This document shows positions 35,068 through 43,214 of a stretch of 43,253 bases of DNA, piece after piece. A model generated the notes under the pieces. That model made no database searches and was not told where the DNA came from. It worked only from the letters and a program-made list of their open reading frames with translations. Numbering within the stretch: the stretch's first letter is position 1; every line of letters starts with the position of its first letter. Origin of the DNA: an uncultured Bacteroidota bacterium (GTDB taxonomy: Bacteria > Bacteroidota > Bacteroidia > Chitinophagales > Chitinophagaceae); the NCBI GenBank assembly GCA_937928385.1, contig CALEZD010000009.1:1-43253 (forward strand). The letters run 5' to 3'. Position numbers and translations under genes: made by a program.

Positions 35068-35451
35068 ATTCGTAACACGTTCAGGACATACGAAAGGCTG
35101 AAGCGCGAGCAACATATTGATACGCTTTTCCGCAATGGGAAAGCGTTTTCTGTTTTACAGGTACGGTTTGTGTACCACCTGGTGCCGCGCGGGGCCGAAG
35201 TCTCTCCCATAAGGGCGGGGTTCTCCGTGCCCAAAAAGAAGTTCCGCAAATCGGTACACCGCCACAGGCTGCGCAGGCTGATGGTAGAGGCCTGGCGGCT
35301 TAACAAACAGGAGGTGTACAATACAGTACCCGAAGGGCAGCAATTGCACCTGTTTATCCTGTACACATCAGGCGAAATGGTAGATGGCAACACTGTAGCT
35401 ATCGCTGTACAAAAGGGCATTGAGCAGTTGAAAACTGTTCTTCAGAAATAA
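35068..35451 (+). CDS. rnpA: Ribonuclease P protein component, apparent ATT start
   Basis: About 127 residues if translation begins at ATT 35068. The protein binds RNase P RNA and helps mature the 5' end of tRNAs. After the start comes RNTFRTYERLKREQHIDTLF, as expected for the N-terminus of relatives, then FSVPKKKFRKSVHRHRLRRL with the basic RNR-like helix. No ATG, GTG or TTG lies in frame between the stop at 35053-35055 and GTG 35170; that GTG would remove the first 34 residues, including conserved ones. So ATT is the best start. It follows rpmH by 23 bp. Product sure, start inferred. Confidence 0.9.
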   Translation: MRNTFRTYERLKREQHIDTLFRNGKAFSVLQVRFVYHLVPRGAEVSPIRAGFSVPKKKFRKSVHRHRLRRLMVEAWRLNKQEVYNTVPEGQQLHLFILYTSGEMVDGNTVAIAVQKGIEQLKTVLQK

Positions 35452-35469
35452 TTTAACGACTTTTGACTT

Positions 35470-35691
35470 ATTAAAAAGGTCTTCTCCATATTATTCATCG
35501 GGCTGATACGCTTTTACCAGGGAGCTATATCGCCGCTGCTGGGGGCTAAGTGCCGCTACACACCCACCTGCAGCGCCTACGGGGTAGAAGCTGTAAAAAA
35601 ATACGGCCCCTGGAAGGGCGGACGCATGGCCATCAAGCGCATCCTCTCCTGCCACCCCTGGGGCGGCAGCGGGTACGACCCCGTGCCATAG
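35470..35691 (+). CDS. yidD: Membrane protein insertion efficiency factor YidD, apparent ATT start
   Basis: About 73 residues if begun at ATT 35470. Motifs: KKVFSILFIGLIRFYQGAIS, CRYTPTCSAYG, KGGRMAIKRILSCHPWGGSG and YDPVP at the end. YidD is a small amphipathic protein at the inner membrane that aids YidC-dependent insertion. The frame opens after TGA at 35464 with CTT ATT AAA AAG; there is no ATG, GTG or TTG before an internal ATG in RMAIKR, far too late. The ATT falls where relatives have Met before KK. It follows rnpA by 18 bp. Confidence 0.9.
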   Translation: MKKVFSILFIGLIRFYQGAISPLLGAKCRYTPTCSAYGVEAVKKYGPWKGGRMAIKRILSCHPWGGSGYDPVP

Positions 35692-35755
35692 GGCTCCCCG
35701 GGATAATTAAACCCGTTTATCTGCGTTATCTTTAAGTACAACAGTATTTATTATA

Positions 35756-36625
35756 ATGAACAGGATTCTTTTTCTGGCAGTACTTGGAATAGTACAAACA
35801 ACAGTGGCACATGCAGGTCCCACACGTATTCCACTCTCACAGGCTATTCAGCAACATATAGTTACTGTATCGGCCGAGGCTACAGGCAATAGTTATATGC
35901 AGCAGGGACTTAAACTAACAGTGAAGAATACCGGCAGCCTGAATTTTATACTTGTCATGAACCAGGGAGCCACGTTTACACCGGAGGATGTGACAGCCCA
36001 GCCACTGCTGCTGGCAGGGGAGGAAATAGTGCCTATGCAACCATTGAAAGAGGCTACTATCAATGTACAGACTTTCTGCGCCAACAGCAACGCCGCAGCT
36101 CCGCAAAAAGGCATGAAGTATATTTACGCAAGAATAGCAGAAGATAACCTGGTGAAACTGCTGGCCTTCCTGAAACAAAACCGGATGTATAACGAACTGG
36201 GGCAAAATGCGGTTTGGTATTTTACCAATGGCCATAGCCTGAATACCGTGTATGATGCCGGTAATGAGTTTGCCTCTAAAAAACTGGTTGACTTTATGAC
36301 CAACCTCACAGGCGAAAAGAAACCGGAATATTTTGTACAAACATCATCTACCACCACTGCCGGGCAGCCTGTATATGACCCTAAAATGCTGAAGATCTTC
36401 GCCACTTTCGAAGAAGAACTGGAGGAACCCAAAAATCTCTCATTAGGTATATACAATGAGCAGGGCGAAGTGGTACAACCTGTTTTTGAAAACAGGAATT
36501 TCGCTGCAAGGGGCCATCGTTTCAAAGTAGAATTTGAAGCGAAGAACGTACCCACCGGCAAATATTATATAAGGCTGAAAGAAGGCGAAACCACCCTCAG
36601 CGAAACAATGGTAGAAGTTAAGTAA
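35756..36625 (+). CDS. Secreted protein of unknown function
   Basis: The 289-residue protein has a signal peptide (cleavage near AHA, residue 20) and then a beta-rich domain with LTVKNTGSLNFILVMNQG, which looks like an Ig-like fold. The middle is helical (residues about 120-185), and the last 70 residues form another beta-sandwich-like part (PTGKYYIRLKEGE), as at the end of many Bacteroidota surface proteins. A single Cys lies in TFCANSN. No enzyme motif is seen. It ends exactly where the helicase gene on the other strand ends (TAA then CTA). Confidence 0.75.
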   Translation: MNRILFLAVLGIVQTTVAHAGPTRIPLSQAIQQHIVTVSAEATGNSYMQQGLKLTVKNTGSLNFILVMNQGATFTPEDVTAQPLLLAGEEIVPMQPLKEATINVQTFCANSNAAAPQKGMKYIYARIAEDNLVKLLAFLKQNRMYNELGQNAVWYFTNGHSLNTVYDAGNEFASKKLVDFMTNLTGEKKPEYFVQTSSTTTAGQPVYDPKMLKIFATFEEELEEPKNLSLGIYNEQGEVVQPVFENRNFAARGHRFKVEFEAKNVPTGKYYIRLKEGETTLSETMVEVK

Positions 36626-39600
36626 CTACACATCATCAATCTCCGCTACTTCCACAGGCCGTACCAGCTCGTACCTGCGGGCGAAGTTGCACCACTGGCA
36701 GTCTTCTTTGCCGCAGCCTTTGCTGAACTCGTGGTTCATAATCCTGCCATAGCTGTGTTTTAACTGTGTGCGTACTATCTCTTCGTCCTTCTCAAACACC
36801 GGCACCTGTATGCGCTTAAACTGTCCGCTGGTTTTGCCCTTTTGTATAAAGTCGAACGTACCCATGCGCACCCGCCAGTTACGGTCTTTATAGTTTTCTA
36901 TCAGCAGCTTGTAAAACACCATCTGCCGCCAGTAGTCGCCACCGTCCGGGTTAGCCTCGCTGGGGGGCAGGGTATATTTAGTGGCACTCTTGTCGGGGTC
37001 GCCGGTTTTGTAGTCCGTCACATCGCAATACTCACCGTCAAATTCTATCTTATCTATCTTGCCCGTTACCGGCACCCCGTCCAGCATATAGCGGGGTATC
37101 TTGTATTCTATCTCCACATCTTTGGCAAACTCATTGATGTAGTAGTCATAATATTCTTCTAGTGCGGTATGTCCCTGCTCGGTGCGGCGTTTGTATTGGT
37201 CGGGGGTCAGGCTGGCGGCTTCCATGCTCAGCCCGAAGTTGAAATAACTAATCAATTCTTCTTTCGTAGGGAATACACGATTCCGTTCCTTCATAGTACG
37301 GAAGAAGCGTTCCAGCGCATAGTGCATAGCACTACCAAATGCCAGCGCATCGTTTTTTTGGAAAGGTACTTTCAGTATGGTTTCGTAATAGAAAGTAACG
37401 GGGCAGTTGATGTACTTGCTGAGCGAGGTATAGCTCATGGTAAACTGTTGCAGCACCCGCTCTATCCACTGGTGGTTGGCCAGTTGTATGCGTACTTCGG
37501 GCACGGGCTGCATGGCCCAGGCTATATGCTGTGTCAGTTCTGCTTCGCTTACATTGGCTTTTATGCGTTCTTCTTCTTTGCTTATCTCGTCTATAAACAG
37601 GGAGTGCTCCAAAGGCTTACCTGCCCTGTCGGCGGCGGCGTAGGATACATGCAGGTGTTTTTTGGCACGGGTGAGTGCTACGTAAAACAGCCTGCGTGCC
37701 ACCTCTGTCTTGTAGGTTTTGTCTTTATCAGCATCGGTGCGGGTGATGGTATCAGGCAGCTTGTAGTCCATATTGCTACCCTTTTTAGCCTCCCAATAAT
37801 TCTTGGTACAGCCTACCAGGAATACATATTCAAACTCATTGCCCTTGGCCCCATGCGATGTATATAGCTGTACACCGTTTTCTGCCTGTATATTTTTTTG
37901 CAGGGGCAGGGCTATGTTCTCACCCTTCATCTGCTCTATCATCAGCAGCAGGTCGGCGGCTTTTATTTTTGCATCACGGCTATGCAGTTCTTTTACATAT
38001 TCAAAGAAGGTATTGAGCACCTGTATATTCCATGTATATTCTTTGCCCTGCGCCAGGTAGTGTACTATGCCGCTTTCGTACACAAGCTTTTCTACCAGTA
38101 GCGGCAGGGGCAGTTCGTTCAGTTGGGTGAGCCAGTGATTAATATTTTTGCCCATGCGGGTGATGGCATCCAGGCTGCTCAGATTCAACGTATGCAACAT
38201 CAGCCCGTTGGATATGACCATCCGCCAGTAGCTCATTGTTTTGTCCTTACCCCTGTTCTGCTGCATGAATAAAGATAGCGCTGCGATATCCACGGCATCT
38301 ATACCATAGCAGGGCGTATGCATCACTTCAAACAACAAATGCTCGCCGCTGAATGCCTGCGCATGTTCTTTTACCAGGTATTCCAGCAGTTTTACCACAT
38401 GGTCTACTACAGGCAGTTCCAGTATATTCACCGGGCGTTTTACCGAGTAGGGTATGTTCTTACGTTCCAGCAGCGCGATGATATTATCGGCCTGCTTGTG
38501 CTGTGCGTAGAGTATGGCTACATGGTTCAGCGGTATGCCTTCTTTTTGCAGCGCTTCCACCTGCATGATGATGTCCGCTTCTTCGTGCAGTATATTGGTA
38601 TATTCTTTTATGACAGGCGTAACGGTTTCCTTGCCATCTTTAAAACGCTCTGCCGCGGCAATAATATTTTTATCCAATTGCAGGCTGGTGAGCTGGCTAA
38701 TCAGGCGCTGCTGGTTCTGCCCGATGGTAGCCATAGCCTTATCGAGTATCGCCTGCGACGAGCGGTAGTTTTGCGGCAGTATCACTACATTGATGGTTTC
38801 GCGATAGCGTTCGTAAAACTCTATTATATTCTTTATCCGCGCTCCCTGAAATTCATAGATACTCTGGTCGTCATCGCCCACCACGAATATATTGGGGTCG
38901 TCCCAGTATTCGGTCAGCAGTTTCAGCAGCTCGTTTTGCGCGCCGTTGGTATCCTGGAATTCATCTACGAGTATGAACTGGTTACGCTCCTGGTAGCTGA
39001 GCAAGAGTGCGGGGTTATTTTTAAAGGCATCCAGCACCCAGAGTATCATATCATTAAAATCGTACCAACCACGCTGGCGCATCTTGGTCGTATAAGTATC
39101 GAACAACAGAGCCGCGGCACGGGTGGTGTTCATCTTCCTTGTTTCGTCATCAATGGCCGCCTGTTTCAGGTCGCCCTTGGCATAGCCTTTACCCGCCCTT
39201 TTATAAATGTATTCCTCACGCCCGGGCAGGCTGGTTAAGTATTCATCTACCGCATCGCTGATGTTTTGCGCGGATATGTTTTCCCGCTTCATCATATCAA
39301 ACAGGCGGTCGAGGCGGAAAGAATCGTAATAGATATCGCCGCTGAGCCTGCGCAGGTCGTGGCCTTTAGGCAGTTCATCCAGTATCTCGCGCAGCAGGGT
39401 GGTTCTTTCTAAATCACTTACGGGTTGCAGCGGCCTGTCGCTGAAGGCATCACTATTGTTCTGGATGACATTATTACAAAAGGCATGGAACGTGCCTATG
39501 TTTACCCTATGAGCATCCGGGCCAATCACCTGCAGCAGCCTGCGCCTCATCGAGTTGGTGGCCTCGTCGGTATAGGTGAGGCAGAGTATCTCGTTGGGCT

Positions 39601-39775
39601 GCACCTGTGCCTCGCTACGCAGCAGGTTGGCTATGCGCATGGAGAGTACTTCCGTTTTGCCCGTGCCGGGGCCGGCTATTACCATCACGGGGCCATATAT
39701 GGCATTTACTGCTTCCTGCTGTTGCTGGTTCAGCGTGCTATACCGCTCCAGGAAGGCTGCTTCGTTCACAGACAT
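36626..39775 (-). CDS. UvrD/Rep-type helicase with C-terminal Fe-S PD-(D/E)XK nuclease
   Basis: The 1049-residue protein is a superfamily 1 helicase with Walker A GPGTGKT (35-41), DEFQDTN, GDDDQSIYEFQGA, and late motifs HGAKGNEFEYVFLVG and VALTRAKKHLHVSYA. The last 270 residues form a RecB/AddB-like nuclease: GKIDKIEFDGEYCDVTDYKT with the D and K of the active site, and the iron-sulphur Cys set YINCPVTFYYE and CGKEDCQWC near the end. Helicase and nuclease in one chain suggest end resection or repair, as in AddAB parts. A partner subunit is not adjacent. Its stop abuts the stop of the convergent secreted-protein gene. Confidence 0.93.
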   Translation of the reverse strand: MSVNEAAFLERYSTLNQQQQEAVNAIYGPVMVIAGPGTGKTEVLSMRIANLLRSEAQVQPNEILCLTYTDEATNSMRRRLLQVIGPDAHRVNIGTFHAFCNNVIQNNSDAFSDRPLQPVSDLERTTLLREILDELPKGHDLRRLSGDIYYDSFRLDRLFDMMKRENISAQNISDAVDEYLTSLPGREEYIYKRAGKGYAKGDLKQAAIDDETRKMNTTRAAALLFDTYTTKMRQRGWYDFNDMILWVLDAFKNNPALLLSYQERNQFILVDEFQDTNGAQNELLKLLTEYWDDPNIFVVGDDDQSIYEFQGARIKNIIEFYERYRETINVVILPQNYRSSQAILDKAMATIGQNQQRLISQLTSLQLDKNIIAAAERFKDGKETVTPVIKEYTNILHEEADIIMQVEALQKEGIPLNHVAILYAQHKQADNIIALLERKNIPYSVKRPVNILELPVVDHVVKLLEYLVKEHAQAFSGEHLLFEVMHTPCYGIDAVDIAALSLFMQQNRGKDKTMSYWRMVISNGLMLHTLNLSSLDAITRMGKNINHWLTQLNELPLPLLVEKLVYESGIVHYLAQGKEYTWNIQVLNTFFEYVKELHSRDAKIKAADLLLMIEQMKGENIALPLQKNIQAENGVQLYTSHGAKGNEFEYVFLVGCTKNYWEAKKGSNMDYKLPDTITRTDADKDKTYKTEVARRLFYVALTRAKKHLHVSYAAADRAGKPLEHSLFIDEISKEEERIKANVSEAELTQHIAWAMQPVPEVRIQLANHQWIERVLQQFTMSYTSLSKYINCPVTFYYETILKVPFQKNDALAFGSAMHYALERFFRTMKERNRVFPTKEELISYFNFGLSMEAASLTPDQYKRRTEQGHTALEEYYDYYINEFAKDVEIEYKIPRYMLDGVPVTGKIDKIEFDGEYCDVTDYKTGDPDKSATKYTLPPSEANPDGGDYWRQMVFYKLLIENYKDRNWRVRMGTFDFIQKGKTSGQFKRIQVPVFEKDEEIVRTQLKHSYGRIMNHEFSKGCGKEDCQWCNFARRYELVRPVEVAEIDDV

Positions 39776-39817
39776 AGTATGTGAAGATACAAAGCTTCAT
39801 CAAAAGCGCAGATGCCT

Positions 39818-39825
39818 TATTTTTG
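39818..39825 (+). promoter_or_regulatory. -7-like element before the thioredoxin-like gene
   Basis: TATTTTTG fits TAnnTTTG. It ends only 5 bp before the ATG at 39831, so the mRNA would be nearly leaderless. No clear TTTG is seen 19-21 bp upstream. Confidence 0.35.
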
Positions 39826-39830
39826 TCTCT

Positions 39831-40331
39831 ATGAAAGGACTATATGCAATCCTGCTTATAATTTTCCTGCTGCCGGCAACTAACAGCGTGGCGCAAAAAA
39901 ACGTTACTTATAAAGACAGCAAAGACTTGCCCTCATTCGAAATATCATTAGCCAACGGCGGTACATTCGCTACCGATAGCATACCGGCTGGGCAACCCAT
40001 TATTATGATATTCTTCAGTACCGACTGCAGCAAGTGCCGCATGTTTGTACGGGAACTACAAAGCAATTATGGCCCGCTGAAGGACACCCACATCTATATG
40101 GCTACGCCAATGACTATGGACGGTGCTGTCATCTTCGCACACGACCTGGGGCTGGATTACTTTAAAAATATCACCTGGGGCGTTGACCAAAATAATTTCG
40201 TGAAGCCCTATTATGATATTGCCACATTGCCGGCGGCGGTGGTGTATAACAGCAACAGGCAATTCGTGCAGCGGTTCACCGGCCAGTTTACCGCGGCAGA
40301 TGTGTTACAGGCGGTAGAAAAAGCCCGCTAA
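39831..40331 (+). CDS. Exported thioredoxin-like protein
   Basis: About 166 residues from ATG 39831. A signal peptide (cleavage near SVAQ, residue 22) leads into a thioredoxin-like fold: IMIFFSTDCSKCRMFVREL with a CSKC active pair, then a cis-Pro segment in IATLPAAVVYN. The pattern is of the AhpC/TSA-TlpA type. It likely acts in periplasmic disulphide reduction or redox. Frame is open upstream of the start inside the helicase gene, but the signal peptide fixes the ATG. Its stop is 2 bp from the DUF3108 stop on the other strand. Confidence 0.85.
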   Translation: MKGLYAILLIIFLLPATNSVAQKNVTYKDSKDLPSFEISLANGGTFATDSIPAGQPIIMIFFSTDCSKCRMFVRELQSNYGPLKDTHIYMATPMTMDGAVIFAHDLGLDYFKNITWGVDQNNFVKPYYDIATLPAAVVYNSNRQFVQRFTGQFTAADVLQAVEKAR

Positions 40332-40333
40332 AC

Positions 40334-41137
40334 TTACCTTTTCTTCAGCAATGCACTCATAGGGTGGCGCAGGTTCTGGTACTCCATCAGGTCTACCTTG
40401 ATGCTGCCTATGGCTATGGGGCTGTCTATACGCACGGGTATATGGTTCTCATCATCCGTTACCCATACCGCCATATTTTCACCTCCTTTGAACATAGTGC
40501 CTTCTATCAGCAGAGGTGCTATCTTAATAGTTTTGAATGTACCGTACCTGGTTTTGATTACTTCTTTGCCCACGTACCTGATGTACAGGCTGTACACCTG
40601 GTCGTCGAGGAACATGTTGAAAGGTATTTTATCGCCCGGCTTGTATTTGCTGTAGTCAATATTGCGGGCGTAGTATATGGTAGATAATACATCCTGCACA
40701 CAGTCGGGTATATTGAATACACCGTTGGTAGATATGGCCTGGTTGCGCTGGTGGTTGAAGGTGACATTGTTCTTGAACTTAAAACCGCCCTCATTTACAT
40801 CCCGCAGAAACTTGATGGGCATCAGGTTGCCTGTATCTATATACGATTCATATACATCATACACCTTATAAAACCACTCGTAGGAAGAATAGGTTTTGCC
40901 CACACCCTTTACATAATACACGGGCTTGTTGTTGTAGGTAGTAAGCTGGGTGGTAAAAGTAGCCGTACCTGCCCCCGCCCATATCATACCCATGTTATAA
41001 TACACTTTGAAGACTACTTTTTCTCCGTTTTTAAAGCTGCGGTTTTTGATACCGCAAAATTCATTGGGCTGCGCCTGTGCAGTAGCAGTCACCATCAGCA
41101 TGAGTATCACCAACCCCTTATATAATATCCTGTTCAT
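40334..41137 (-). CDS. DUF3108 domain exported protein
   Basis: About 267 residues from ATG 41137, with a signal peptide (cleavage near AQA, residue 23); an in-frame ATG at 41155 adds six residues. The mature part matches DUF3108: NGEKVVFKVYYNMGMIWAGA near the start, YYVKGVGKTYSS, and PVRIDSPIAIGSIKVDL near the end. The fold is a beta barrel-like shape in the periplasm; function is not known. Converges with the thioredoxin-like gene. Confidence 0.85.
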   Translation of the reverse strand: MNRILYKGLVILMLMVTATAQAQPNEFCGIKNRSFKNGEKVVFKVYYNMGMIWAGAGTATFTTQLTTYNNKPVYYVKGVGKTYSSYEWFYKVYDVYESYIDTGNLMPIKFLRDVNEGGFKFKNNVTFNHQRNQAISTNGVFNIPDCVQDVLSTIYYARNIDYSKYKPGDKIPFNMFLDDQVYSLYIRYVGKEVIKTRYGTFKTIKIAPLLIEGTMFKGGENMAVWVTDDENHIPVRIDSPIAIGSIKVDLMEYQNLRHPMSALLKKR

Positions 41138-41187
41138 AATCTGTTCAAATTTCATTTGTTTGAGCGGATAATCATAACAATTTATCG

Positions 41188-42129
41188 TTAACGTAAGAAC
41201 CGCATCCTTAAGAGTAGTATGCTACCCAGTATGGCAGGCAGTACCAGGTTGATGAGCCATATACCTACCGTGGCTACCAGTATGCCCACCGTGTTGTCAG
41301 AAAAATGGTGGAAGAGGTATAACCCCACCTGCCCGCGCTCGCCCAGCTCTACCAATGTGATAGACGGTATCACCGTTATTACCCAGAAGAAAAGGGCCGA
41401 CATCCAGTAACCATCGAAAGCGGGCATATTCACATTCATATAATACAGCAGAAACAAATACTGTGCCGTATAGATGCTATAACGTAACAATGAAATAGTT
41501 AAAATTGTTAATTGTTGCCGGGAACTGAAACGTTTGAGCAGGGTTTTATATACCCTGAAACGGCGCAGCCATTTTATTCTTTCAATAAAAGGGAGCCATG
41601 TTTCGAACCGCCAGAAGGCAATGCCCAGTATAATGGTAATCATAGCCGCTATAACCAACAGCACCATAGCGAAAGGGTGGTAAAAATTGAGGTTGAAATA
41701 TACCAACCCTATGGTGCCGAACACAAACAGCGTAAGCATTTGCGTAAGTGCACCGAGCACGGATACACTCACTAAGCGTAAGGTGTTTTTCCGCCTGAGG
41801 TAGAGCAGCCTGCCGGGGTACTCGCCCAGCCGGTTGGGGGTGACTAACGAAAAAGCAATGCCCCCCAGGTAGCTGGCCATGGCCCCCCTGTAGCTCAATG
41901 GCTGCGCTGAGCCTGCCAGTATCTGCCATTTTTTAGCCTCCAGCAGCAGGTTGATGGGCATGAGGATGATGCAGAGCCAGAGGAAGTATTCAGGGCCTGT
42001 TTGCCATAACACGTCCCAGTCTACCTTTTTCAGCTGCCTGAGCACCTGCAGGTATATACCCCAGAGCAACAGCAGCGATATACTGCCGCCCAGCAGGTAA
42101 TTGAGCCATATTTTGGTACTTTTGTTCAA
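41188..42129 (-). CDS. Lysylphosphatidylglycerol synthase-like TM protein (YbhN/LPG_synthase_TM)
   Basis: About 313 residues with some eight membrane helices. Pattern: NLLLEAKKWQIL in the second helix region, GGIAFSLVTPNRLGEYPGR in the middle, and SITLVELGERGQVGLYLF later, as in the flippase-like part of MprF and in YbhN. There is no ATG at the expected N-terminus; a TTG at 42129 (reading NKSTKIWLNYLLGG after Met) is the best start. The frame is open up to 42825, antisense to ruvC, and that part is excluded. The start is 15 bp from the ruvC start on the other strand. Lipid-related function is inferred. Confidence 0.85.
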   Translation of the reverse strand: MNKSTKIWLNYLLGGSISLLLLWGIYLQVLRQLKKVDWDVLWQTGPEYFLWLCIILMPINLLLEAKKWQILAGSAQPLSYRGAMASYLGGIAFSLVTPNRLGEYPGRLLYLRRKNTLRLVSVSVLGALTQMLTLFVFGTIGLVYFNLNFYHPFAMVLLVIAAMITIILGIAFWRFETWLPFIERIKWLRRFRVYKTLLKRFSSRQQLTILTISLLRYSIYTAQYLFLLYYMNVNMPAFDGYWMSALFFWVITVIPSITLVELGERGQVGLYLFHHFSDNTVGILVATVGIWLINLVLPAILGSILLLRMRFLR

Positions 42130-42144
42130 ACCGTTGTTGATATA

Positions 42145-42726
42145 TTGAAAACCACCCCTGATATTATATTGGGCATAGACCCCGGAACGCTTGTTATGGG
42201 CTATGGATTGATTTCCGTGAGCAAAAATAGTGTTTCGCTGGTGGAAATGGGGGTATTGCAACTGGCTAAGCATCAAGATCATGCAGAAAGGCTGAAACTT
42301 ATCTTCCTGAAGATGGAAAGCCTGATAAAAAACCACAATCCGGTGGCGGTAGCCATCGAAGCTCCCTTTTTTGGCAAAAACGTGCAGAGTATGCTGAAAC
42401 TGGGCCGCGCGCAGGGGGTAGCCATAGCCGCCAGTATGATGCATGGGCTGAACGCCGTAGAATACGCCCCCCGCAAAATCAAGCAATCCATTACCGGCAG
42501 GGGCAACGCCACCAAAGAGCAGGTATGGCAGATGCTGCAACATACCCTGAAGTTTGAGCAGGACCCGCGTTTTATGGATGCTACCGATGCCGTAGCTGTG
42601 GCCCTTTGCCACCACTACCAGGGCAAGTATGAGGCCATCACCGGCCCCACAGCCACCGTTACCGCCAAAAGAAAGAAATCGAGCTGGGATAGTTTTATCA
42701 CCGCCAACCCAGGCAGGGTAAAATAG
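42145..42726 (+). CDS. ruvC: Holliday junction endodeoxyribonuclease RuvC
   Basis: The 193-residue resolvase cuts Holliday junctions with RuvAB. The four acidic active-site residues are visible: D12 (GIDPGT), E72 (AIEAPFFGKN), D145 and D148 (MDATDAVAVALCHH). The length is usual for the family with a short basic tail (KRKKSSWDS). The start is a TTG at 42145; no ATG lies upstream in frame before a stop. It is divergent from the LPG-synthase-like gene with 15 bp between the start codons, so each promoter must lie within the other gene or be shared. Confidence 0.95.
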   Translation: MKTTPDIILGIDPGTLVMGYGLISVSKNSVSLVEMGVLQLAKHQDHAERLKLIFLKMESLIKNHNPVAVAIEAPFFGKNVQSMLKLGRAQGVAIAASMMHGLNAVEYAPRKIKQSITGRGNATKEQVWQMLQHTLKFEQDPRFMDATDAVAVALCHHYQGKYEAITGPTATVTAKRKKSSWDSFITANPGRVK

Positions 42727-42741
42727 TCTACCAGGATTCAT

Positions 42742-43145
42742 TTTGTTAACTCTGCCGCTACCGGGTTTAACTGTTAGCAATATTGCGCTTCCCCAATGCA
42801 TTGATAATAAGTCACTTAGGGGCATTTTGTTAACTTTTGCTAACTAATTAATGATTTTCTTTTGTGTTTGTGGGCTCACAAGCTCGGTTGTTAACCCTGC
42901 ACGTTTTTTTTCGGGGAGGTAGTGGTAATAAAATTCCCAACTGTGGATTGGGGATGGATGCGGATGGTTGAAATATGTTGCCTGGTGCTAGCGACGGGTT
43001 GTGCCGGTGTTTCATATATGTGGTTTTGTGCCTGGTTTGGATGGGTTGGTTTTATATCCCGCATTCCGAATTCCAGATAGCTATCGGGATGGGCAGGCGC
43101 TAAGGGTTTTTGTAAAATTATTCCAATTTACTACAGCAAATATAC
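42742..43145. repeat. Repeated structured non-coding element, copy B
   Basis: 404 bp in the gene-free region after ruvC, related to 16824-17134. It has the same first four boxes at the same spacings (14, 17, 16 bp), then about 46 bp not present in copy A, then GTTAACCCTGCACG, GGGGAG, a hairpin at 42936-42952, an ATCCCG/CGGGAT pairing at 43056-43090, and the end TTTACTACAGCAAATATAC at 43127-43145. The middle part differs in sequence and length. The remaining bases to 43253 are AT-rich. Confidence 0.7.
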
Positions 43146-43214
43146 AACTTTTTTAAGTAAACAGGAGAATAGATATTATATTATTAAGGTCATCACTATG
43201 AGGAGTGAACCGAC

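Noticed and set aside
35550..35735. 61-codon plus frame over yidD
   Set aside because: YidD motifs (CRYTPTCSAYG, CHPWGGSGYDP) are in another frame.
39576..39830. N-terminal extension of the thioredoxin-like protein
   Set aside because: It is antisense to the helicase start, and the signal peptide begins exactly at 39831.
42130..42825. Open frame continuing the LPG-synthase-like gene upstream to 42825
   Set aside because: It is wholly antisense to ruvC, whose catalytic residues are all present; the membrane protein fits from 42129.
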